From positions 12,250-76,249 of the forward strand of contig CAZLYU010000009.1 of assembly GCA_964563855.1 (NCBI GenBank): a stretch of 64,000 bases of DNA, given 5' to 3'. Numbering within the stretch: position 1 is the stretch's first letter; each line of letters starts with the position of its first letter. This DNA comes from JAFGRR01 sp964563855. Lineage in GTDB: Bacteria > Planctomycetota > Phycisphaerae > UBA1845 > Fen-1342. Under the pieces are notes generated by a model. That model saw only the letters and a program-made list of their open reading frames with translations, was not told the origin of the DNA and did not search any database. A program made the translations under genes and the position numbers. This document shows, in pieces, positions 51,362 to 59,898 of the stretch.

Positions 51362-51458
51362 CGCAACTTCCTCCGTGAGACAGGTCAGGATCGATCAGAT
51401 CACGTGTAGCGTGCAGTGTAGCTCGCGGCAGGCGAGATCGCCCCGCACGGGCGTGAGT

Positions 51459-51487
51459 TTGCAGGCCTGCCGCGCGGCGCCTACATT
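51459..51487 (+). promoter_or_regulatory. metG promoter
   Basis: TTGCAG (51459-51464), a 17-base spacer and TACATT (51482-51487), ending 35 bases before the metG ATG. The -10 is identical to that proposed for rpmI. Confidence 0.55.
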
Positions 51488-51522
51488 AGCGTCCGGCCCC
51501 ACGGAGTCTCGCAGCGCAACCA

Positions 51523-53223
51523 ATGCCAAAACGCTATCTCGTCACCGCTGGCCTTCCGTATTCGAACAACCGCCTGCATGTGGGGCATATCGGCGGCGCG
51601 TATCTACCCGCCGACACCTATGTGCGCTATCTGCGTGCGACCGGGGCGGAGGTGTGCTTCGTTTGCGGCAGCGACGACAACGGCGTCGCGATCGAGATCG
51701 CCGCACTGCAGCAAGACACCACCCCGCAGGCGATCGCGAGTCATTATCACGCCGGTCAGAAGCGCGACTTCGCGGCGCTCAATATCGCGTTCGACGTGTA
51801 CGGCGGCACGCATCAGCCCGGCTACGTCGAGACGCACGAACGCCTCAGCCAGGAGTTCTTTCGGCGCATTTTCGACAAGGGTTATCTGAAGAAGCGCGTC
51901 AGCAAGCAGCTCTACGACACGCAGGCGCAACGCTTTCTGCCTGATCGCTACGTTCGCGGGGTCTGTCCGAACTGTGCGAACCCGGAAGCGACCGGCGATC
52001 AGTGCGATGCGTGCGGCAACATGATCGATCCGCTGCTCCTCAAGAACCCGGTCAGCGTCATCACGCCGGGAGCGCCCGCCGAGGTGCGCGAGACCGCGCA
52101 CTGGTACATGCGGCTCGACGCACTGCAAGATCGCTTGCAGCAATGGCTGGAGAGCAAGCATGGGCAGTGGCGGCCGCAGGTGCTGAACTTCACGCTGGGG
52201 CAGATTAAGCAGGGGTTGCCCGAGCGCGCGATGACGCGCGATCTCTCATGGGGCATCCCCGTACCGCTCGACGATCCCGACGCCGCCGGCAAAGTGCTCT
52301 ACGTCTGGTTCGACGCCCCGATCGGCTACGTCTCGTTCACCGAGGTGCTGTGTCAGGAACGCGGCGACGGGCAGGCGTACACCGACTGGTGGGCCAGCGA
52401 AGACAGCGCCATCGTGCACTTCATTGGCGAAGACAACACGGTGTTTCACGCGCTCACGTGGCCGGCCATGCTCATGGCGGACGAGCGCTTCAATCTGCCC
52501 ACCGCCGTCGTCGCCAACAACTTCGTGAACTATCGGGTCGCGGGTGAGATTCGCAAGATCAGCAAGCGCAGCACGCCTGAGGAGTCGCCAGTCTGGGTCG
52601 AGAAATTCGTCGAGCGCTTCGACCCCGACGCACTGCGCTATTACCTCACGGCCAACGCCCCCGAAACGGCGCGGACTGCCTTTGACCCAGCCGAGTTCAT
52701 TACCCGTAACAACTCGGAGCTGGTGGCCACCCTCGGCAACTTCATCAATCGATTCATGAGCGCGTTTGTCGGCAAGGTGTACGGAGGCAAAGCGCCGCCG
52801 GAGTGGACGCCTGGCGATATCGATCGAGAGCTGCTGGTGCGGGGCGACGCGGCGCTCGACAAGGCCGGGGCGTTCATGCAGGCGTTTCAGTTTCGAGCGG
52901 CGCTTCAGGAGACGATGGCGTTCGCGCATTCCTGCAATGAATATTTCGGCAAGCGTGAGCCGTGGAAAACGAAAACCGAAGATCCCGCCGCGTGCGCCGC
53001 CACGATCGGTACATGCCTTCACGCGGGCGCGTACCTGGCGGTGCTGATGCATCCGTTCATGCCTGGGGCGGCCGCGAAGCTGCGCCGCATGCTGGCGATC
53101 GACGAACCGGTGCGCTGGAGCGCTCCACCGCCGCCGCAACCGAATCAGCCGTTGGGCGCCGCGGAAATTTTGTTCGCGAAGTTGGATGCCGACGCCTTCG
53201 ACGCCGCGGAGCCAACCGCATGA
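51523..53223 (+). CDS. metG: Methionyl-tRNA synthetase
   Basis: 566 residues. The HIGH motif is HVGH (about 19-22). The zinc-binding insert has CPNC and CDAC, and the KMSKS motif is KISKRS, in IRKISKRSTPEES. YVWFDAPIGYVSF and NFVNYRVAGEIRK are conserved MetRS elements. It lacks the C-terminal EMAP/tRNA-binding domain present in longer forms. It charges tRNA-Met in the cytoplasm. A lipoprotein gene overlaps its stop (ATGA). Confidence 0.95.
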   Translation: MPKRYLVTAGLPYSNNRLHVGHIGGAYLPADTYVRYLRATGAEVCFVCGSDDNGVAIEIAALQQDTTPQAIASHYHAGQKRDFAALNIAFDVYGGTHQPGYVETHERLSQEFFRRIFDKGYLKKRVSKQLYDTQAQRFLPDRYVRGVCPNCANPEATGDQCDACGNMIDPLLLKNPVSVITPGAPAEVRETAHWYMRLDALQDRLQQWLESKHGQWRPQVLNFTLGQIKQGLPERAMTRDLSWGIPVPLDDPDAAGKVLYVWFDAPIGYVSFTEVLCQERGDGQAYTDWWASEDSAIVHFIGEDNTVFHALTWPAMLMADERFNLPTAVVANNFVNYRVAGEIRKISKRSTPEESPVWVEKFVERFDPDALRYYLTANAPETARTAFDPAEFITRNNSELVATLGNFINRFMSAFVGKVYGGKAPPEWTPGDIDRELLVRGDAALDKAGAFMQAFQFRAALQETMAFAHSCNEYFGKREPWKTKTEDPAACAATIGTCLHAGAYLAVLMHPFMPGAAAKLRRMLAIDEPVRWSAPPPPQPNQPLGAAEILFAKLDADAFDAAEPTA

Positions 53224-53855
53224 TCCGCTCACGCGAAACGGTGTGCCTCGTAATAACGGTCATTCTCGCGGGTGTGCTTGCCGGCTGTGACGAGAGCAGC
53301 ACGGAAGCATCCGCGACTGACTACGCCGCAATCGAAGTTCGGCTGAAGACGCCCGGAGACGCGGCGCGGTCTGCCGTGCAGATTCTGGAGGCATACCTCG
53401 CCGATGCCCCGCATCGTCGAGCGGCGACGCGCGACGCGTTGCTGGAAGCCATGCGGCCGTTGGTTGATGTCGATGCGATGTACGCCTTGTGGCGGCCCGA
53501 GCCGCCGCGCGATCCCAACCTTCCAGCGCGATTCGCGGACAACATTATCGTCAACTGGGCGCAGACCATCGCGTTCTATCGCGGCGGGTTCGCCTTCGGC
53601 GACGCCGTGGCGCCCGGCGGAGCGAACCGCGACGTCGTCAGCGTGTTCGTTCCCGCGTCCGCGCACGATCGCAGCGCCGTATTGCAGATCGATCTCAGCC
53701 GTGCGGCGAGCGAACCGGCCGAGTGGCGCGTCGTGCGGATGCACTTCGTAAACCGCCTCCCGCAATTGCGTGTGATGCGGTCCGACGCGTCGACGCAGCC
53801 GTCTCACAGCGCTGCTCCCGCGGCGTCGTCTGATGCAGATCCCAACCGCGAGTGA
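53220..53855 (+). CDS. Lipoprotein, unknown, between metG and mnmE
   Basis: 211 residues from ATG 53220, overlapping the metG stop. VILAGVLAGC gives a lipobox with Cys 23. The mature part is mixed alpha/beta: AAIEVRLKTPGDAARSAVQILEAYL and WRVVRMHFVNRLPQLRV. No domain is recognised. The last 23 bases overlap mnmE. Being locked between two housekeeping genes suggests co-expression, not shared function. Confidence 0.7.
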   Translation: MIRSRETVCLVITVILAGVLAGCDESSTEASATDYAAIEVRLKTPGDAARSAVQILEAYLADAPHRRAATRDALLEAMRPLVDVDAMYALWRPEPPRDPNLPARFADNIIVNWAQTIAFYRGGFAFGDAVAPGGANRDVVSVFVPASAHDRSAVLQIDLSRAASEPAEWRVVRMHFVNRLPQLRVMRSDASTQPSHSAAPAASSDADPNRE

Positions 53856-55167
53856 CGTCATCGTCGCCGTCGCGACGGGGTGGGCGCCTTCCCCAGTCGC
53901 CGTGGTGCGTCTGAGCGGCCCGGGCGCGCATGCGATGGCGATGCGTCTCGGACTGGCGCCCGGCGTAACGAAAACGTCTCACACGACCAACGGGGAAATC
54001 AGGCTGGATGGCGGCGTCAGCCTACCGGCGTCCGGCTACTGGTTCTTCGCGCCGCGGAGCTATACCGGTCAGGAGTCGGTGGAGCTGCACACCATCGGAT
54101 GTCTCCCGTTGGTCGCGCAACTTGTCGACCAGTGTGAAGCGCTCGGCGCGCGTCGCGCGCTGCCGGGCGAGTTCACGGCGCGGGCGTTCCTAGCGGGCAA
54201 GCTGGGTGAAGCCGAGGTTGAGCGTGTGCTGGCGGCGGTGAGCGCTTCCACCGCCGACGCCGCCCGCGCTGCCGCCCGTCGTGATCGGTCTTCCGCCGCG
54301 TCGTTGATCGCTGTCGCCCGCGAGCAGTTGTTGGATGCTTTGGCGCGGGTCGAAGCGGCGATCGACTTTGTCGAGGAAGAAGACGTTCAGTTTATCACCC
54401 GCGATGAGCTGGTCGCCCTGCTGGATCGCGTCGTGGAGACCTTGCGACCGATTCGCGATCAGCCGCCGGACTTCGCCCGCCCGCCGCATGTTGCGCTGGT
54501 CGGATTGCCCAACGCGGGCAAGAGCACGCTGTTTAACGCACTCGTCGGAGAAGACCGCGTCCTGGTCTCGCCGATCGCCGGTACGACCCGCGACGTCGTT
54601 TCGGCGGACATCGACGTGCACGGCGTCGCGCTGACGCTGCAAGACTCGGCGGGACGTGCGATCGCGATGGATGACGTGGAGGCGGCGGCCGATCAGGCTG
54701 CTGCGGAGGCGGGGCGCGTGGCGGATTTGCTCGTGTGGGTGCATGACGCGACGCAGCCCTGGACGCCGGCCGAACGCCGTTGGCTCGAACGAATCCCGCC
54801 TGCGCAAATGCTGCTGGTGATCAGCAAATCGGACCTGTCTGCTATGCCGCGAGAGGCCCCAATCGATGCGGAGCCGCAATTGGTGAGCGTGCACGGCGGT
54901 TTCGGCGTCGAGGCGTTGCGTCGGTCATTGGCCGAACGGGTCGGCAAGCGTAGCGAATCGGTGGGGGAGACGCTGTCTTCGAATGTCGCTGTCGCGCTGA
55001 GCGCTGTCGCTCGGGCGCGGGAAGCGGCGTTGATGGACGCCTCTCCCGAATTGACGGCACTGGCGCTTCGGGAGGCCGTCATGGGGTTGGTGGCAGAGGA
55101 TGCGGACGAACAGGTGTCCGAGCGGGTGCTGACACGCATTTTCAGCGCGTTCTGTATTGGGAAGTGA
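53833..55167 (+). CDS. mnmE: tRNA modification GTPase MnmE
   Basis: 444 residues. The N-terminal tetrahydrofolate-binding domain has VAVVRLSGPGA, YTGQESVELHTIG and RRALPGEFTARAFLAGKL. The inserted Ras-like GTPase has P-loop GLPNAGKST, switch GTTRD, DSAG and the G4 variant SKSD (NKxD in most relatives). The C-terminus FCIGK is the MnmE catalytic Cys motif. With MnmG it makes the cmnm5 modification on tRNA wobble uridine. The N-terminus starts inside the lipoprotein gene. A long non-coding stretch follows. Confidence 0.93.
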   Translation: MQIPTASDVIVAVATGWAPSPVAVVRLSGPGAHAMAMRLGLAPGVTKTSHTTNGEIRLDGGVSLPASGYWFFAPRSYTGQESVELHTIGCLPLVAQLVDQCEALGARRALPGEFTARAFLAGKLGEAEVERVLAAVSASTADAARAAARRDRSSAASLIAVAREQLLDALARVEAAIDFVEEEDVQFITRDELVALLDRVVETLRPIRDQPPDFARPPHVALVGLPNAGKSTLFNALVGEDRVLVSPIAGTTRDVVSADIDVHGVALTLQDSAGRAIAMDDVEAAADQAAAEAGRVADLLVWVHDATQPWTPAERRWLERIPPAQMLLVISKSDLSAMPREAPIDAEPQLVSVHGGFGVEALRRSLAERVGKRSESVGETLSSNVAVALSAVARAREAALMDASPELTALALREAVMGLVAEDADEQVSERVLTRIFSAFCIGK

Positions 55168-55656
55168 TTACAGCTCGGTTAACGAAATCCCTCACGACTA
55201 TACATTTCGTGATCGGTTTCTGAACAAATTCTTCACTCTTTTTGGTGAACCGCCACGCCCAATACGACGTAACCCTATTGAGAGCAACGAGTAAGCGATT
55301 TTCGGAACATAGTCCGAAAACCTTGAATTTTGGAGAAGTGAGGTTAATTATTAGGGCGTAGTTGGACGATGATAGTCCTAGTGGTGGGTTAGGCCCGCTC
55401 GATGAGGGTTGTTGACAGCCCTAACATACATACGGTTGTACGAGGGTGGCTCGCGATCGCGGGCCAAATCAAGCAGTAAACCGGCTTCTTTCCCCTCCGG
55501 AGAGCACCGGGACGCCTTAGGGCTCCTGGTGCCCTCTTTTTTTGCGCTTGTCGTCGGAAGGGACGACCCCAGCACCCCTAAACGAACGCGACGGGCGTCG
55601 AGCGGCCTAAACCACTCGGCGCCCGCCGCGCACCCGGACCATAAACTAGCTCTCGT
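55168..55656. ncRNA. AT-rich structured non-coding stretch, candidate small RNA or 3' UTR
   Basis: About 490 bases with no credible ORF and lower GC than the surroundings. Visible hairpins: ACGAAAT/ATTTCGT (55182-55210), TCACGA/TCGTGA (55192-55212) and TTTTCGGA-ACATAG-TCCGAAAA (55299-55320). TTGACA occurs at 55412-55417, though with a poor -10. The stretch ends at a T-tract terminator (55502-55543). I compared it by eye with tmRNA, SRP RNA, RNase P and 6S hallmarks and found no match. It may be the 3' UTR of mnmE or an independent RNA. Confidence 0.4.
55502..55543 (+). terminator. Intrinsic terminator with seven T
   Basis: Stem GAG-CACCGGG with CCTGGTG-CC-CTC (a bulged CC, one G-T pair) around an ACGCCTTAGGGCT loop, followed by seven T (55537-55543). 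It is the clearest rho-independent terminator in the window. Confidence 0.75.
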
Positions 55657-55851
55657 CTAGGCACGCACGTCGAGATGCTCGCCTTTCCCACCTTCGCTGA
55701 CCTGAACGGCGTCTTCGAGCAGGTTCTGAACGGCCTGACCAGCTTGCTGTTGGGCGGCCTGCGCCTTTTTGAAGACGAGAATGCCAAGGGTGTCACCCAC
55801 GCTTTGGGGTGTGACAGCCGACGTTGCGGCGCCGTTGATCTGCACGTTCAT
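55657..55851 (-). CDS. Small YjfB/motility-like protein
   Basis: 64 residues from ATG 55851. GGGAG touches the ATG directly, an unusually short spacing; TTG 55860 is an alternative. VGDTLGILVFKKAQAAQQQAGQAVQNLLEDAV resembles the YjfB putative-motility family (a helix with alternating K/A/Q). Low-complexity Ala/Gln content limits confidence. Function unknown. Confidence 0.5.
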   Translation of the reverse strand: MNVQINGAATSAVTPQSVGDTLGILVFKKAQAAQQQAGQAVQNLLEDAVQVSEGGKGEHLDVRA

Positions 55852-56044
55852 CTCCCGCAAAGCGCTTGAGAAAACACACTGCGAGCGGGGCGCGCGCCGC
55901 CGCTACGAAGTTGAATATGCGATCCTTCATCGGTGCGGGGCAATCGCGGCTTGAACGGCCCACGCCGCGGGACGCGCCCGCGCGATAAGATCGACCGCGC
56001 AACAGGCGCCGCAACGAGTCGCCTTCCCTGTCAGGAGAGTCCCC

Positions 56045-56806
56045 GTGTCCGATACCTCGCTCGACATCATCTTCGCCATGCCGCACCCGGACGACATCGA
56101 GATCTCCTGCGGCGGGACGGTTGCGACGTTGGTCGAGCAGGGGTGGAAAGTCGGCCTCGTGCACATGACCAACGGCGAACCGACGCCGCGCGGGACGCTC
56201 GAGACGCGGATGCAGGAGTTGCACGCCGCGGCGGAGATTCTCGGTGTAGCGCATGTCGAGGTGCTTTCGCTGACCAATCGCGAACTGATGGATGGCCCGG
56301 AAGCCCGGTACGCGGTCGCGACGGTTTTCCGACGTTACAAGCCCAGGATCGTGGTCACCATGGCCGGCCGCACACCGGGCGCATCGCCTGACCACTATCA
56401 AGGCGAGCTCATCGTCGAGAACGCGCGGTTCTACTCCCAGCTCACCAAGTGGGACGACCGTTTCGACAACACACCGCCGCACCGCATCGACTGGATGTGG
56501 TACCGCCCGGTCGCGATCGCCAGCGAGCCCGGCCGCTGGGCGAGCACCTTCGTTGTCGACACGTCCGCCGTGCACGAGAAGAAAGTGGCGGCGATTTCGC
56601 AGTACGCATCGCAATTTGACGAGCAGCGTCTGGCGGCGGTCTTGCACCGCGTGAACGCGATCGACGCCGCGGAAGGAGGGCGCTGCGGCTTCATGTACGG
56701 CGAAGTCTTCGGATTGCCCCACCCGACGCCGCTGACCGATCCGGTGAAGCTGTTTACGTCGCTACAGCACCCATTCGCCGTCAACTACCCGCCGAAGACG
56801 GGGTGA
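56045..56806 (+). CDS. LmbE/PIG-L-family deacetylase
   Basis: 253 residues from GTG 56045, with CAGGAG upstream. The zinc site PHPDDIE, GEPTPRGTLETRMQELHAAAEILG and SPDHYQGELIVENARFYSQL are family hallmarks. Members deacetylate N-acetylglucosamine-type substrates, including MshB and BshB in low-molecular-weight thiol synthesis. The exact substrate is not readable. Its 3' end overlaps the epimerase gene on the other strand by 26 bases. Confidence 0.85.
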   Translation: MSDTSLDIIFAMPHPDDIEISCGGTVATLVEQGWKVGLVHMTNGEPTPRGTLETRMQELHAAAEILGVAHVEVLSLTNRELMDGPEARYAVATVFRRYKPRIVVTMAGRTPGASPDHYQGELIVENARFYSQLTKWDDRFDNTPPHRIDWMWYRPVAIASEPGRWASTFVVDTSAVHEKKVAAISQYASQFDEQRLAAVLHRVNAIDAAEGGRCGFMYGEVFGLPHPTPLTDPVKLFTSLQHPFAVNYPPKTG

Positions 56807-57746
56807 GCTGAGTGCCGAGCTGTTTGTAGTACGTGATGGTCTGCGAAAGGCCTTCGGCGAAGAACATGCGGGGGACATACCCGATCACTTCTTTGGCCCG
56901 CGTAATGTCGGCCTGAGAATGCTTGACGTCGCCAGCCCGCTCGGGTTCGTAGTGTGCCGCGATGTTCACGCCCAATGCCGCATTGATGCGTTTCAGCATC
57001 TCGTTCAACGACGTGCGTTCGCCGCACGCGATGTTCACGACTTCGCCGGTGAGGCGCAACGCATTCGCTGCGCACAGGTTCGCATCCACCACATTGCTGA
57101 CGAAGCAGAAGTCGCGCGACTGCTCGCCGTCGCCGTATACCACCGGCGCCTCGCCGCGCACCATGCGCGTGACAAACGCAGGAATCACGGCGGCGTACTG
57201 GCTGTTCGGATCCTGCCGCGGGCCGAACACGTTGAAATAGCGCAGCGAAACGGTCGCGAGGCCGTACACGCTGGCATAGACCCGCAGGTAGTGCTCGCCG
57301 GCCAGCTTCGATACGGCGTAGGGACTGAGCGGGGCCGGCGTCGCGCTCTCGCGACTCGGCAGGGCGTCGTCGTCGCCGTACGCGGAGCTGCTCGCGCTGT
57401 AGATCACCCGCGGTACGTCGGCGGCGCGGGCGGCTTCCAGGACGTTGAACGTGCCGGTGATGTTGTTGTCGTGTGCGGCGCGCGGCTGGTCAACGCTGCG
57501 GGGCACGCTGCCCATCGCCGCGAGATGGAAGATCGCTTCGACGCCCTGCGCGGCCGTGTTCACGGCCTCGCTGTCGCACACGCTGCCCTCGACAAGCTCG
57601 ATGTCGCCGCGGACGTGGTCGAGATTGGCGCGGCTGCCAGTGCTAAAGTCGTCGAACACACGCACGCGCCAGCCATCTGCTAGCAGGCGATCAACCACGT
57701 GGCTCCCGATGAATCCCGCTCCCCCGGTGACAAGCGCAGATTTCAT
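56781..57746 (-). CDS. NAD-dependent epimerase/dehydratase (UDP-glucose 4-epimerase-like)
   Basis: 321 residues. Rossmann TGGAGFIGSHVVDRLL, YSASSSAYGD, Y-x3-K in SPYAVSKLAGEHYLRVY, RYFNVFGPRQDPNSQYA and YGDGEQSRDFCFVSNVVDA mark an extended short-chain dehydrogenase acting on nucleotide sugars. It may interconvert UDP-glucose/galactose or N-acetyl forms. Its ATG overlaps the tatD stop by 4 bases, so it ends the isomerase-lipoprotein-TatD-epimerase operon. Confidence 0.9.
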   Translation of the reverse strand: MKSALVTGGAGFIGSHVVDRLLADGWRVRVFDDFSTGSRANLDHVRGDIELVEGSVCDSEAVNTAAQGVEAIFHLAAMGSVPRSVDQPRAAHDNNITGTFNVLEAARAADVPRVIYSASSSAYGDDDALPSRESATPAPLSPYAVSKLAGEHYLRVYASVYGLATVSLRYFNVFGPRQDPNSQYAAVIPAFVTRMVRGEAPVVYGDGEQSRDFCFVSNVVDANLCAANALRLTGEVVNIACGERTSLNEMLKRINAALGVNIAAHYEPERAGDVKHSQADITRAKEVIGYVPRMFFAEGLSQTITYYKQLGTQLTPSSAGS

Positions 57747-58543
57747 GTGGCAGGCTCCTTGAGCCGGAAAAACCGGCGGGTGTTGGCGACCGTCTGACGC
57801 ACGAGGTCTTCAAATGGCGTCTGTCGCAGCTCGGCGGCTTTGCGTGCGGTGTGGATGAGCAGCTCGGGCTCGTTCGGTTTGCGATTGCGGTGCGGCGCCG
57901 GCGCGAGGTAGGGTGCATCTGTCTCGAGCATCATCCGCTCCGCCGGGCACATCCGCGCCGCCTCGGCGGCGCCGGCCGCGTTCTTGAAGGTGATCACACC
58001 GGTGAACGACAGCCAGTAGCCGTCATTCAGGATGCGCCGCGCGGTCTCGGGGCTGCCGCTGAAGCAATGAAAGACCACGCGATCGGTCAGCTCCGGAAAG
58101 TCGCGGAGCACGTCGCACACTCGTTCTTCGGCTTCTCGCGCGTGAATGACCAGCGGAAGTCCGCGGTGTTGCGCAAACTCGGCGTGCTGCTCGAGCATGC
58201 GCTGCTGCTCCTTGCGCGGCGCGAAGTCATAGTGAAAATCGAGGCCGGTCTCGCCGACGCCGACGATACGGCTCGCCCATGACGTCTCTTCCGCGAATTC
58301 GTCGAAGAGTGCTCGCACGCGCTCCCACTCTTCGAGACCCCGACCGGCCTCATGCGGATGCACGCCGAGCACCAGCGCGACATTGCGTCGATCGTGGAGT
58401 TGATCGAGCGCGCGCAACGCGTCGTCGTGACGCGTGCAGATGTTCACGAACGCGTCGACGCCGGCCGCCGCCGCTCGTTGCAAGACGCCCGTCAGGTCGT
58501 CGGCCAGGTCGGGATAGGTGAGATGGCAGTGGGAATCGATCAC
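57743..58543 (-). CDS. TatD-family deoxyribonuclease
   Basis: 266 residues from GTG 58543. An upstream ATG at 58732 would add 63 Arg-rich residues that run through the preceding gene in another frame. Metal ligands: DSHCHL, VHPH, GETGLDFHYDF, VIHAREA, HCFSGS and ETDAPYL. TatD enzymes are 3'-5' exonucleases or DNases used in DNA repair. It starts 11 bases after the lipoprotein stop. Confidence 0.9.
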   Translation of the reverse strand: MIDSHCHLTYPDLADDLTGVLQRAAAAGVDAFVNICTRHDDALRALDQLHDRRNVALVLGVHPHEAGRGLEEWERVRALFDEFAEETSWASRIVGVGETGLDFHYDFAPRKEQQRMLEQHAEFAQHRGLPLVIHAREAEERVCDVLRDFPELTDRVVFHCFSGSPETARRILNDGYWLSFTGVITFKNAAGAAEAARMCPAERMMLETDAPYLAPAPHRNRKPNEPELLIHTARKAAELRQTPFEDLVRQTVANTRRFFRLKEPAT

Positions 58544-58554
58544 GACGCGACGGC

Positions 58555-59124
58555 CTAGAAGCGCGCCTGCAACGATGGCGCGGCGCTGCCGTCGTACTTG
58601 ATGGAGCGTTCGTCGAAGTGGTGGTTGCCGGTCGGGGCGGTGTATTGCGCGACCAGACGATACTCGCCGGGCGGCAGCACTTCGTCTTGAAGCTCGAGCG
58701 GGAAGCGATAGAAGCGCGCGTAGCGATCCCAAAACTCCACCGCCTCCTCGGGCGTGCTGACCTCGTAACGCCAGTACGCGACCCGCTGCGACTGCATCGG
58801 GGCGGCGGCGCTCAGGCTCTCGCGCAGCAACTCAAACTGAAAGACCCCGATCACCTTGGTGTAATCGCCGGCGTCGTCGATCGCGGCGATGATGGCTTCG
58901 ATCGCATCCGCCTGACCATCGCCGCGCAGGCTCACCGGTTGGGTGAAGCTCTGCAACTCGACCGCCTTCGGCAGCATCAGCTCGAGAAAGGCCTGCAACT
59001 GCGGCGGCTCAGTTGACGCGGAATTCGTGCGACATCCAAAGACCGCGAGCGAAACGAGCAGCAGCGCCGTAAGGCGAACGGCGCGGTTTGTATTCATTGG
59101 TGCAGTAGTGCTGGATTCTGTCAT
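58555..59124 (-). CDS. Lipoprotein, unknown
   Basis: 189 residues from ATG 59124, which overlaps the stop of the isomerase gene (ATGA). TALLLVSLAVFGC is a lipobox. The mature part is helical then beta: LQAFLELMLPKAVEL, YTKVIGVFQFELLRESLSAA, and a C-terminal LPPGEYRLVAQYTAPTGNHHF. No domain is recognised. Confidence 0.65.
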   Translation of the reverse strand: MTESSTTAPMNTNRAVRLTALLLVSLAVFGCRTNSASTEPPQLQAFLELMLPKAVELQSFTQPVSLRGDGQADAIEAIIAAIDDAGDYTKVIGVFQFELLRESLSAAAPMQSQRVAYWRYEVSTPEEAVEFWDRYARFYRFPLELQDEVLPPGEYRLVAQYTAPTGNHHFDERSIKYDGSAAPSLQARF

Positions 59125-59804
59125 GCGACCGCCTGGGGATACTCGGTGCACAGCAATCGATACGGCGCTTCGTCTTCTTCAACACCCGGAAAACGCGGCA
59201 ACTCGTCTTTGAAGCGATTGTCTTTGGCGTCGTCGTTCACTGTGCTGACCTCGCCGAGCAGGCAGGCCTGACCCGCTTCATCGGCCCAAAACTCATGATA
59301 GGTGTAGGGCGTGAACGTGACCGACGCGCCGGGCGCAACCCGTACTTCATCGCCGGCCTCCACCGTCACCTGCACGCCGTCCATCATCAGCGTGACCGGC
59401 TCGTCGCCGAACGCGCCGTCTTCTTCGGTGGCGCGGAAAATCCGGCAAACCATCGTTCCGCCGCCGCGATTGATGATGTCTTCGGACTTGTTCCAGTGGA
59501 AGTGCATCGGCGTCCGCTGTCCGGGCAGGGCGAGCATCAGCTTCTCGCAATACGGCGGCGTGCTGCGATCATTCAGCAAACCGTTGCGAATGGTGAGCAG
59601 CGTGAGCCCCTCTTTCGCAAACTGTTTCGAGCCGAAGTCGGTGACGTCCCAGCCGAGCCCCGCGCGGCGGATATGGTCGCACTCGGGACCCTTGCTGCGC
59701 CATTCGGCAGGCGTCCAATGCGCGAAGGGCGGCAGCTTGAACCCCTCATGCTCGGCGAACGCCGCCATTTGGCGGATCGCCGCGTTGATTTCCGACCGTT
59801 TCAT
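59121..59804 (-). CDS. D-lyxose/D-mannose isomerase (cupin type)
   Basis: 227 residues. KRSEINAAIRQMAAFAEHEGFKLPPFAHW is the N-terminal signature, followed by PMHFHWNKSEDIINRGGG (two His and Glu of the metal site) and TPYTYHEFWAD (third His). Enzymes of this group interconvert D-lyxose with D-xylulose and often D-mannose with D-fructose. It heads a minus-strand operon of overlapping genes. The Gfo/Idh gene is divergent, across a short gap. Confidence 0.85.
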   Translation of the reverse strand: MKRSEINAAIRQMAAFAEHEGFKLPPFAHWTPAEWRSKGPECDHIRRAGLGWDVTDFGSKQFAKEGLTLLTIRNGLLNDRSTPPYCEKLMLALPGQRTPMHFHWNKSEDIINRGGGTMVCRIFRATEEDGAFGDEPVTLMMDGVQVTVEAGDEVRVAPGASVTFTPYTYHEFWADEAGQACLLGEVSTVNDDAKDNRFKDELPRFPGVEEDEAPYRLLCTEYPQAVA

Positions 59805-59898
59805 GGTCGCGCTTCCTCGCTTACGGTTCGTTGCCGCGTCGTTAGACGACGTTACGTTGGCAGTCTATGCGGAGCGGTCACGTGGTGCGAGGAAGCGG

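Noticed and set aside
57743..58732. 63-residue N-terminal extension of TatD
   Set aside because: Arg-rich, overlaps the upstream lipoprotein gene; GTG 58543 begins the family's normal VIDSHCH start.
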